NCBI RefSeq assembly: GCF_003576455.2
Contig: NZ_CP032869.1
Location: forward strand, 1,550,001-1,614,000
Source of the DNA: Mucilaginibacter celer
GTDB taxonomy: Bacteria > Bacteroidota > Bacteroidia > Sphingobacteriales > Sphingobacteriaceae
Direction of reading: 5' to 3'
Length of the DNA: 64,000 bases
Below are positions 45,658 to 52,750 of the stretch, piece by piece. Position numbers and translations under genes: made by a program. The number at the start of each line of letters is the position of its first letter. Position 1 is the stretch's first letter. The notes under the pieces were generated by a model. That model had not been told where the DNA came from. It did no database searches and saw only the letters and a program-made list of their open reading frames with translations.

Positions 45658-47622
45658 ATGGGTTTCTCTTTTATGATAAAGCGCGGCGCCCTGCGTATCG
45701 TGCTGCTTTATTTACTGGTTAGCTTATTGTGGATCACCTTTAGTGATCAGTTATTGTTTTATATAGCAGCCAATTTTTCCCAGTCGCAGTTTTTATGGTT
45801 AAGCACTGCAAAGGGTTACGCTTTTGTAGTGATTACTACACTATTTTTGTATTACCTTATCCACTCGGATAATAAAAAGCTTGAGCAGGGCGAATCGCAA
45901 TACCGCAATATGTATGAGGCCAACCCCATACCCATGTGGATTTATAACGAGCAGTTGAAAATTATTTCGGTAAATGATGCTGCTGTTGCCAACTACGGTT
46001 ACACGCGGGAAGAATTTATGGAGCTCAGTATCCTCGATATCCGCCCGCCCGAAGATGCCGAAAAGGTAATTGAGTCTGCAAAGAAAATGTCATACAACCA
46101 GCTTAATGTAAGCGGCAACTGGCGTCATATAAAAAAGAGCGGCGAACTGCTGCACGTTAACATTTCTTCGCACCGCATTATTTTTAATAATAAACCCGGT
46201 ATTTTGGTGATGGCCCGCAACATGACGGAGGTTGTAACAATGCAACGAAAACTGGAGCAGGCCAACCATGAACTTGTTGAGGAAAAAAGAAAACTGAAAG
46301 AAACTCAATTGATATCGGGAGTTGCCGGATGGGAATTTTATCCTGATACACAAAAACTCATCTGGACCGACGAGGTTTACGAAATTACAGGCGTAGCCCG
46401 CAACGATGAGCGGCCCGCTTTTGATATTTATATCGAACATATTTTTCCTGAAGATCGCCGCTTAATGCTTGAGGGACTTCAGGCTTTAATAAGCCTTGGC
46501 GTACCGCTTGATGTAACCCACCGCATCAGGGCTTTGAGTGGCGAAACCCGTTTTATCCGCCAGCTTGCAACTATCGAATCGGGATCGATGCCGCTTAAGT
46601 TGATAGGTTCGATGCAGGATATAACTAAGCTGAAACAGTTGGAAAGTGAGCGGGATGATTTCAGAAACCGGTTAGAAACCACGCTTAACTCTATAAACGA
46701 TGCCTATTTTGCCCTGGATAAGGATATGGTTATTATAGGTTATAACCAGGCATTTAAGGATCTGATAGGAAGCAGCATTCCGCAAATGATGGGCGAAAAT
46801 ATTTTTACCATCATCCCCAAACACCGCAATCGTTTATACCCTTCGTACCAAAAGGCCCTGGAAGACCGTGTAATTGTTAAAACTGTAGATTACTCGCTGG
46901 TGCTTGATAAATGGATTAGTTTATCGGCTTATCCTACCGAGGAAGGTGTGGCTGTTTATTTTTCGGACGTAACTGAAGACAAGATAAAGGATGCAAGGCT
47001 GAAAGAAGCACTGGAAAGATACGACCTGGTGGCCCAGGCCACACGCGACGTAATTTACGATCTGGATATTGTGAACGACCAGATCATTTATAACACCAGC
47101 CTTTCAAAACTGGTTGATATTCCTTACGAGGATATTCAATATAACCTGGGCTGGTGGCGCAGCCTGATTTGTGCTGATGATTTACCCCAGGTAATAAGCA
47201 GCCAACACAAAATAAGCAGTGAAGGAAAAACCAACTGGAGTTGCGAATACCGCATAAAAAGCGGTCATAACCAGTTTAAGTACGTGATGGATCAGGGGTA
47301 TTTTATCTATAACGAGCAAATGAAGCCCGTAAGGCTTATTGGTGTTATAAAGGACATTGATGAGCTAAAGCGATCGATACAGGAAAATAAACGCCAGAAC
47401 GAATTGTTGAAACAGGTAGCCTGGACGGGCTCGCACCAGATCAGGAAACCTGTAGCTACGATGCTTGGCCTGATGAACCTTGCCGATATAGCCGAAGACA
47501 AGGCGGAGATTATAGAACTTTTGCCAATGCTGCAATCGTGTGTACAGGAGATGGACGACATTCTTCTCGAAATTAATGATAAGATAGATGCCGTTGTTGA
47601 TTTTGAAGCGAAGCGATACTAA
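45658..47622 (+). CDS. Membrane PAS sensor protein with a lone dimerisation/H-box segment and no kinase ATPase domain
   Basis: A 654-residue protein. Two membrane helices lie near 12-30 and 47-66. About four PAS/PAC units follow: near 80-195 (YRNMYEANPIPMWIYNEQL), 215-330, 335-445 (LETTLNSINDAYFALDKDM) and 450-580. Residues about 583-645 resemble the HisKA dimerisation domain: WTGSHQIRKPVATMLGLMNL, with His593 in the position of the phospho-accepting histidine. The protein then ends after about 61 residues, so the HATPase domain of a normal kinase is missing. Truncated PAS proteins of this type recur in Bacteroidota. It may act as a phosphotransfer or scaffolding partner. An in-frame ATG at 45673 is an alternative start. 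Confidence 0.82.
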   Translation: MGFSFMIKRGALRIVLLYLLVSLLWITFSDQLLFYIAANFSQSQFLWLSTAKGYAFVVITTLFLYYLIHSDNKKLEQGESQYRNMYEANPIPMWIYNEQLKIISVNDAAVANYGYTREEFMELSILDIRPPEDAEKVIESAKKMSYNQLNVSGNWRHIKKSGELLHVNISSHRIIFNNKPGILVMARNMTEVVTMQRKLEQANHELVEEKRKLKETQLISGVAGWEFYPDTQKLIWTDEVYEITGVARNDERPAFDIYIEHIFPEDRRLMLEGLQALISLGVPLDVTHRIRALSGETRFIRQLATIESGSMPLKLIGSMQDITKLKQLESERDDFRNRLETTLNSINDAYFALDKDMVIIGYNQAFKDLIGSSIPQMMGENIFTIIPKHRNRLYPSYQKALEDRVIVKTVDYSLVLDKWISLSAYPTEEGVAVYFSDVTEDKIKDARLKEALERYDLVAQATRDVIYDLDIVNDQIIYNTSLSKLVDIPYEDIQYNLGWWRSLICADDLPQVISSQHKISSEGKTNWSCEYRIKSGHNQFKYVMDQGYFIYNEQMKPVRLIGVIKDIDELKRSIQENKRQNELLKQVAWTGSHQIRKPVATMLGLMNLADIAEDKAEIIELLPMLQSCVQEMDDILLEINDKIDAVVDFEAKRY

Positions 47623-47758
47623 AATCTGATTTTTGATAATCGAAAATAAAAAACTACCTTTCGATATTGATGGTTATTTAACCTGGTAACCACTACAAAT
47701 GATTGTAACGGGGGATATATTAACCCGAACAGAGCAATTAAAATCTTTATTGTTAAAT

Positions 47759-48715
47759 ATGAAAAACTTACCGATGTTTTGCCGCTTCCAGGCAGTGTTG
47801 TTGTTGCTTGTTTTCAGTAGTATTAAAATTTCATTTGCCCAGCAAAAAAAGGATCCGGATGTGATTGGTCGCTGGGACCTTACCTTAAGTAAAGATGGTA
47901 AAAACCTGCCCTCGTGGTTGGAAGTGCAAAAATCGGGCACACATACCTTAATTGGCCGCTATGTATATGCCTTTGGCAGCGCCCGCCCAATTTCGGAAGT
48001 TAAGGTTAATAATGATAAATATAGTTTCTCTATCCCCCCGCAATGGGAACCGGGCGACCGTAATATGGATTTTGAGTTTGAAGTTAGCGGCGATAAAATT
48101 AAAGGCACCATGGTTTATACCGATGGCAAAAGCTACGAATTTACCGGCGTTAGGGCACCTGTGCTTATCAGGACTAAAAAACCGGTTTGGGGTACGCCCG
48201 TTAAGTTGTTTAACGGTAAAAACACAGCCGGCTGGCATACCGATGGCAAAAACCAATGGATAGCCGAAAATGGTATTTTAAGAAGCCCGCATTCGGGAGC
48301 TAACCTGATTACCGATAAAATTTTTAGCGATTTTAAACTGCATATCGAGTTTCGTTATCCGCAGGGCAGCAACAGCGGTGTTTACCTGCGCGGCCGTTAT
48401 GAGTTGCAGGTTATTGATACCAAAAGCGGCGACCCTGAGCCTTATAATAACCAGTTTAGCTCGATATATGGCTTTGTGGCACCAAACAAAATGATGGCCA
48501 AAAATCCTGGCGAGTGGCAATCGTATGATGTTACACTGATTGGCAGAATTGTAACCGTTGTTGCCAACGGAAAAACTGTTATTTGCGATCAGATAATTCC
48601 CGGTATAACCGGCGGGGCTATTAACAGCGAGGAGGGCGCACCTGGCCCGCTGCTAATCCAGGGCGATCATGGGCCGATTGATTACCGTAATATTGTGATA
48701 ACACCGGCGAAATAG
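47759..48715 (+). CDS. Secreted DUF1080 protein with N-terminal beta domain
   Basis: The start at ATG 47759 gives a proper signal peptide (MKNLPMFCRFQAVLLLLVFSS then ISFAQ); the longer frame from 47699 adds 20 residues in front of it. Residues about 30-130 of the mature protein form a small beta-rich domain (VIGRWDLTLSKDGKNLPSWLEV, DFEFEVSGDKIKGTMVYTDG). The DUF1080 domain fills the rest (VKLFNGKNTAGWHTDG, GSNSGVYLRGRYELQVIDT, LLIQGDHGPIDYRNIVI). The end of the domain is close in sequence to that of the first gene in the window. It stands alone with a terminator behind it. Likely another periplasmic 3-keto-glycoside hydrolase. Confidence 0.83.
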   Translation: MKNLPMFCRFQAVLLLLVFSSIKISFAQQKKDPDVIGRWDLTLSKDGKNLPSWLEVQKSGTHTLIGRYVYAFGSARPISEVKVNNDKYSFSIPPQWEPGDRNMDFEFEVSGDKIKGTMVYTDGKSYEFTGVRAPVLIRTKKPVWGTPVKLFNGKNTAGWHTDGKNQWIAENGILRSPHSGANLITDKIFSDFKLHIEFRYPQGSNSGVYLRGRYELQVIDTKSGDPEPYNNQFSSIYGFVAPNKMMAKNPGEWQSYDVTLIGRIVTVVANGKTVICDQIIPGITGGAINSEEGAPGPLLIQGDHGPIDYRNIVITPAK

Positions 48716-48760
48716 TGATTTAGCGGTTTTTTGGAGTTTATATCGCCAAAAAATAAAAAG

Positions 48761-48800
48761 AAAAGATCGTCATTCCCGAAATAGAGCGACGATCTTTTTA
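48761..48800. terminator. Bidirectional terminator
   Basis: AAAAGATCGTC (48761-48771) pairs with GACGATCTTTT (48788-48798), with A and T tracts at the two outer sides. It lies between the convergent DUF1080 gene and the small helical-protein gene and can serve both. Confidence 0.8.
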
Positions 48801-48852
48801 TTTGTTGATCTGCTATAGCCTGATCACGGAAAGATTTAAAACTGAAAATGCC

Positions 48853-49227
48853 TTATGCAAATTCGGCAACAAAGCGGTTTAATTCTCTTTTTAAGTTATT
48901 TACCAATTGCTGTTCCATGATACATTCTGTATTTAATGCCTCGAAAGTTTCCAAAGTGTTTTCAATACTATCGTCGCCTGTTATTTTATCCGTTAAAGCA
49001 TTGTCGTTTTCGCGAATCCTGTCTCTTAACCTCTCTATATAGTTTTTGCGAATACTTAACCGGTTTTTAAAATAACCCACCTTTTTTAAAATATCAGTCT
49101 CCCTATTGTAGTCGGCTATTTCTTCCAGTTGTTCCTGTAAAATAAACAGTTCGAAATGATAAAAATCCAGTCTTCGCAGCCATTCCTGGTGAAGAGGAGT
49201 GGTTTGTTTTATACCGATTTGTTCCAT
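48853..49227 (-). CDS. Small helical hypothetical protein
   Basis: A 124-residue protein I cannot assign to a family. It is rich in Glu, Arg, Leu and Asn and looks almost wholly helical with coiled-coil character (WLRRLDFYHFELFILQEQLE, ILKKVGYFKNRLSIRKNYIE, QQLVNNLKRELNRFVAEFA). No signal peptide, membrane segment or cysteine motif is visible. It is cytoplasmic by prediction and transcribed alone; its downstream side has a shared terminator. Composition and codon usage look like a real gene. Confidence 0.72.
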   Translation of the reverse strand: MEQIGIKQTTPLHQEWLRRLDFYHFELFILQEQLEEIADYNRETDILKKVGYFKNRLSIRKNYIERLRDRIRENDNALTDKITGDDSIENTLETFEALNTECIMEQQLVNNLKRELNRFVAEFA

Positions 49228-49339
49228 GCGATAAGTGTAATGATTACGCTATTTTAAAAAAATGACTGTCGTCACCTTTTTTGCTGATTGATATCATAAA
49301 GTGTGTTTTAAATTTAAACGTAACCGGCGTTTAATAAAA

Positions 49340-49373
49340 AAAGGGCAAAAAGTAACAACACTTTTTGCCCTTT
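49340..49373 (-). terminator. Intrinsic terminator after the RibD_C-type reductase
   Basis: Perfect 13-bp arms AAAGGGCAAAAAG (49340-49352) and CTTTTTGCCCTTT (49361-49373) with an 8-base loop. On the - strand the hairpin is followed by TTTTT. It lies 19 bases past the stop codon at 49392. Confidence 0.85.
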
Positions 49374-49391
49374 CTTCAAAAAATAAGCTTT

Positions 49392-49985
49392 CTATATATT
49401 AAAAGAACCTGTTTTAACCTCACCCGCCCGTTTGTAACTGGCAAAAATCACGCCCGAAGAGGTAACGTTGCTCTCTGTTAATTCGAAAGCAGCAGGTGCT
49501 ATACCATCGTCATAAAGCTTTTTACCTTTGCCCAGTAGCACAGGGTAAATTTTGAGCCACAGTTCATCTGCCAGATCATGCTTTAATAACAGTTTTACCA
49601 GTTCGCCGCTACCCCAAACTTTAAGATCAGGGCCGTCGGAATTTTTGAGCTTTTCGATATCTTCCACATTGGTAAGGAAAACGGTATTGTTCCAATCAGA
49701 TTTATCCACGGTGTTGGATAACACATACTTGGTTACATCGTTAATACCAGGCCAGTATTGGGTATGTTTAGGCCAGTAATCTTCAAAAATTTTGAATGTG
49801 TTCCTGCCCAGCAACAGATCGGCCGGGGCCATCTGTTGCTGCATTAGCCTGCCCGAAGCTTCATCAGAAAAAGGCACCGACCAACCGCCGTAAATGAAAC
49901 CGCCTGATTGATCTTCTTCCGGGCCGCCCGGTGCCTGCATTATGCCATCTAATGTAATGAATGTAACTACGATTATTTTTCTCAT
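49392..49985 (-). CDS. Dihydrofolate-reductase-like protein (RibD C-terminal domain)
   Basis: A 197-residue protein of the DHFR/RibD_C family: KIIVVTFITLDGIMQAPGGPEED at the start, LLLGRNTFKIFEDYWP in the middle, VWGSGELVKLLLKHDLADELWLKIYPVLLGKGKKL near the end. Such stand-alone proteins are NAD(P)H-dependent reductases of unknown substrate, and similarity to true DHFR is low. The start is fixed by an unusually clear Shine-Dalgarno sequence (see 49995-50001). A terminator follows. Confidence 0.85.
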   Translation of the reverse strand: MRKIIVVTFITLDGIMQAPGGPEEDQSGGFIYGGWSVPFSDEASGRLMQQQMAPADLLLGRNTFKIFEDYWPKHTQYWPGINDVTKYVLSNTVDKSDWNNTVFLTNVEDIEKLKNSDGPDLKVWGSGELVKLLLKHDLADELWLKIYPVLLGKGKKLYDDGIAPAAFELTESNVTSSGVIFASYKRAGEVKTGSFNI

Positions 49986-49994
49986 TTTGATTTT

Positions 49995-50001
49995 ACCTCC
50001 T
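49995..50001 (-). promoter_or_regulatory. Strong Shine-Dalgarno site
   Basis: On the - strand AGGAGGT lies 9 bases before the ATG at 49985. Most genes in this window have no such site, as expected for Bacteroidota, so this one stands out and fixes the start codon. Confidence 0.6.
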
Positions 50002-50124
50002 GGTATAGTTTTTAGTTTTTGTTATGATTCAAATTTGAGTAATAAGATAATAACAGCGGAGGTGTGTATGCGACTAATGGCGGGGGAGAATGTGACTGGT
50101 TGGTAACACGAACATGGATTTAAA

Positions 50125-50330
50125 TTAGTTGCCACTATCGTTTAATTTTAATTCGCTTTTAAGGGCAATTGAAATAATTGTATCAACGGCCCCGGCGTTT
50201 ACCTGGTCTTTTTCGTGATATCGCAGCGATTGTCTTTCTAATTTTTTGAGGATCGGGGCTTTTTGCGGAATGCCGGCGTATTCGAACGATTCCCTTATCA
50301 GTGTCGGTTTTTTCGTCAGCCTTTTTTGGG
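50125..50330 (-). other. Out-of-frame C-terminal extension of the zeta-toxin-like gene
   Basis: In the frame one base off from the kinase gene, the - strand reads ESFEYAGIPQKAPILKKLER and then QSLRYHEKDQVNAGAVDTII until a stop at 50125. This looks like normal protein, whereas the last about 40 residues of the kinase in its own frame (KGIVRIRRHSAKSPDPQKIR onward) are Arg/Lys-rich and look out of frame. Removing one base in either of two T6 runs (50308-50313 or 50322-50327) would join the two into one protein of about 268 residues. Confidence 0.6.
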
Positions 50331-50935
50331 GCCTTTGAATGGCTTTGCATTTCCACAATGAATGTCTTTGACCATTCAGGTGCTTGCTTATCGATAAAAA
50401 GGTGACCGTTTTCTTTGAATATAGCAATGGGGCGAGGAGCGTTAATCAGTTGGCTGGTTGATGAACCGTCCATAATCATGATATTATCAAAACGATTCGC
50501 AAACTTAATTGCGTTTTTATACGATTCCTCAAAGTTAATTTTGATACTTTCTATATCAACGTTGTGTCCCTTGTTCCGTACGCGTAACCTGACCCTGTCT
50601 ATAGAATCTGCAATAGTAGGAAGCAGGAAAAAGATAAGATTGATTGCATAACCGTTTGATTTGAAACGTTCAGCACGTTTAATCACATAATCATTACGCA
50701 AATTAGTCTCTATGGTAAAATTCAGGTAGCCGGCAAGTGCTTTTTTTTCTTGTTTTTCGTAAACCCTTGTAAGTTCAGCTTCTACAGCATCGTCGTTGAT
50801 ATCCGGATACCTTGCAGAAATCTTTTTAGTTTCGAGGTCGGGATCGAAAATCAAAGCGTCGGGAAATGAAAGGAAGCGGGAGAACGAACTTTTTCCGGCA
50901 CCATTGGGGCCTGCAATTATATTTAATTCAGGCAT
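50183..50935 (-). CDS. Zeta-toxin-family P-loop kinase, probably frameshifted near its C-terminus
   Basis: A 250-residue frame. The P-loop is GPNGAGKSS (residues 9-17), followed by FDPDLETKKISARYPDINDDA, NFTIETNLRNDYVIKRAERFKSNGY, INLIFFLLPTIADSIDRVRLRVRNKGHNVD and the late DNIMIMDGSSTSQLI. This is the layout of the Bacteroidota zeta-toxin / predicted ABC-type ATPase family, whose toxins phosphorylate UDP-sugar precursors of peptidoglycan. The catalytic part is complete before residue 200. A frameshift after about residue 207 replaces the natural tail (see 50125-50330). The ATG follows the stop of the 113-residue gene upstream by 3 bases, as in a toxin-antitoxin operon. Confidence 0.8.
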   Translation of the reverse strand: MPELNIIAGPNGAGKSSFSRFLSFPDALIFDPDLETKKISARYPDINDDAVEAELTRVYEKQEKKALAGYLNFTIETNLRNDYVIKRAERFKSNGYAINLIFFLLPTIADSIDRVRLRVRNKGHNVDIESIKINFEESYKNAIKFANRFDNIMIMDGSSTSQLINAPRPIAIFKENGHLFIDKQAPEWSKTFIVEMQSHSKAPKKADEKTDTDKGIVRIRRHSAKSPDPQKIRKTIAAISRKRPGKRRGR

Positions 50936-50938
50936 AAT

Positions 50939-51280
50939 TTATTGATAGCTCCTGATCAGGATTTCAGATCCTGTAACTTCGTCTATCTCAATAAGTTCAA
51001 TTCGTCCGTCTGAGTAACGATGTAAAAACTGCCTTTCCCTGGTATCCAAACGATGCGAAGTATAAAGGTTGTTTTGCAACGCCTGCTGTGTTAGCTCTAT
51101 CGCTGCCGGTTTAAGTTTCTCTGTGATTTCTGCCGGGGAAAGGTCGAATATTGAACGAAGCGGCTGCTGGCTGAGTAACTGGTGTAGTTCGGTATTGGCT
51201 TTAACACTGCCAATCACGTGCTCCCATTCATCTAACGGAATGAATATGCCTTCCTGCTGATCTTTCCGAATAATCTTCAT
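50939..51280 (-). CDS. Small protein in operon with the zeta-like kinase, putative antitoxin
   Basis: A 113-residue cytoplasmic protein. The first half is helical (FIPLDEWEHVIGSVKANTELHQLL, PAEITEKLKPAAIELTQQALQ). The second half (DTRERQFLHRYSDGRIELIEIDE) looks like a short beta-strand region. No known antitoxin DNA-binding motif is visible. Its stop is 3 bases ahead of the kinase start, so the two are translated from one message. Position, size and partner suggest an antitoxin, although the family is not one I can name, and it may instead be a chaperone-like or substrate-tag partner. Confidence 0.7.
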   Translation of the reverse strand: MKIIRKDQQEGIFIPLDEWEHVIGSVKANTELHQLLSQQPLRSIFDLSPAEITEKLKPAAIELTQQALQNNLYTSHRLDTRERQFLHRYSDGRIELIEIDEVTGSEILIRSYQ

Positions 51281-51420
51281 GTTAAACTAAATTACTGTAA
51301 ATTTAACAAAAAAGAAGCGAATTAGTTATTTACCCACAACACTTGTTGCCGTGGGATTAGTGTAGCCCGATCCGCTGGGCCGGGATGACAAGGCAGGAAG
51401 ATCTGTGTAATTTTTAGTCT

Positions 51421-51473
51421 AATATCTACTGCCGCGGGGTTGAGCATAGCTCAACCCCGCGGCAGTAGATATT
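51421..51473. terminator. Perfect 25-bp palindrome at the end of the aldose dehydrogenase gene
   Basis: The left arm starts AATATCTACTGCCGCGG (51421-51445) and the right arm is its exact reverse complement (51449-51473), with the 3-base loop ATA. The last base of the right arm is also the last base of the dehydrogenase stop codon on the - strand. Strong pairing suggests a terminator or RNA-stabilising hairpin, but only a short U-rich stretch follows. Confidence 0.7.
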
Positions 51474-52714
51474 TAATTCTTTAAAATCTTATAAACAGCT
51501 CCATTCTCATTCTCCGGCCCGGTATCTGAATTAGTCAATACATAAACCTCTCCGGTGGGGTCCTCGCCAAAGCCGATGATCTTCAAATTAGTCGGGATGT
51601 TTTGAAACGTGATTTTGCCGCGCTGCCATTGGTTGCCGTTTTTTTGCAGGTAAAACATTTTGCCAACCCAATCGGCAAATATGTATTTGCTTTTTAAAAC
51701 GGGCACTTGTTTGCCGTTGTAAACGTAACCGCCTATTACCGAAACGCCTTCGGTATGACTGTATTCGGCAATGGGCATGGTTATCCCTTTAATATCGCAG
51801 CCGTTGTCGGGGTTATAGCAATGGGTGCCTTCGGTTAAGCGCCAGCCATAGTTGCCACCTTTGGTTACAATGTCAACCTCTTCCCAAAGGTCCTGGCCAA
51901 CATCGCCTGCAAATAATTGCCCCGATGCTTTATCGAACGAAAAGCGGTATGGATTGCGGAAGCCATACGCCCAGATCTCGGGTGCTGCATCTTTTTTACC
52001 TGCAAAAGGGTTGCTTTTAGGGATGCTGTAAGGAGCGGTGCCGTTAACATCAACGCGTAAAATTTTACCAAGCAGGTTGCCGAGATTTTGACCGTTACCA
52101 ATCTCGCCATGTTTATCGCCTTGTCCGCCGCCATCGCCAAATGAAATATATAAATAACCATCACGGCCAAACTGGATACAGCCGCCATCGTGGTTCCCAT
52201 CCGGCTTATCCTGTGCGAGGATCACACGGCCGCTGTTTGGATCGATAGCATCTGAACCGGATGATAACTTATATTCGGCAATCACATCTTTATGGTTAAA
52301 CTTGCCGGTTGTGTTGGCGCTGTAAAAAACATAGAACTTTTTGTTCGATTTAAATTGTGGGTGCAGGCAAATGCCCAGCAAACCACGCTCTTCATAGCCT
52401 TTGTTCACCTTCAGCATTTTGCTCCGCAGATCAAGCAGGGGCTCATCAAGCAGTTTACCGTTTTTAACAACCCTGATCTTGCCGGGTTGCTCGGTTACCC
52501 AGATCTCGCCATTCCCCGGAAAAGCCAAAGCTGTTGGCGATTGCAAATTTGAACTAATCGGTTGAACTTTCAGGGTGATCAAAGGTGGTTCAGCCGCGTT
52601 GGGCGATTGTGGCCTATGAAGAACATACGATGAGCAAACAAGCGCTACAGCGCCCATTACCATCGCAACCCAAAAAGCGCCACGTTTTTTATGGTTAAAT
52701 AATAATTGTTTCAT
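51473..52714 (-). CDS. PQQ-dependent aldose sugar dehydrogenase-type protein, exported
   Basis: A 413-residue glucose/sorbosone dehydrogenase (GSDH, soluble aldose dehydrogenase) beta-propeller. An N-terminal hydrophobic segment (FWVAMVMGAVALVCSSYVL) exports or anchors it. Motifs include WVTEQPGKIRVVKNGKL, GLLGICLHPQF, DGNHDGGCIQFGRDGYLYIS, GDGGGQGDKHGE, LLGKILRVDVNG and PEIWAYGFRNPYRFSFD. It oxidises aldoses at C1 in the periplasm with PQQ as cofactor. No PQQ synthesis genes are in the window, so the cofactor may be scavenged. It lies 36 bases downstream of a GH2 gene and is probably co-transcribed. Confidence 0.88.
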   Translation of the reverse strand: MKQLLFNHKKRGAFWVAMVMGAVALVCSSYVLHRPQSPNAAEPPLITLKVQPISSNLQSPTALAFPGNGEIWVTEQPGKIRVVKNGKLLDEPLLDLRSKMLKVNKGYEERGLLGICLHPQFKSNKKFYVFYSANTTGKFNHKDVIAEYKLSSGSDAIDPNSGRVILAQDKPDGNHDGGCIQFGRDGYLYISFGDGGGQGDKHGEIGNGQNLGNLLGKILRVDVNGTAPYSIPKSNPFAGKKDAAPEIWAYGFRNPYRFSFDKASGQLFAGDVGQDLWEEVDIVTKGGNYGWRLTEGTHCYNPDNGCDIKGITMPIAEYSHTEGVSVIGGYVYNGKQVPVLKSKYIFADWVGKMFYLQKNGNQWQRGKITFQNIPTNLKIIGFGEDPTGEVYVLTNSDTGPENENGAVYKILKN

Positions 52715-52750
52715 AAAGGTTTTTTGTTGGTTGGTTTAATGTGTTATTGA

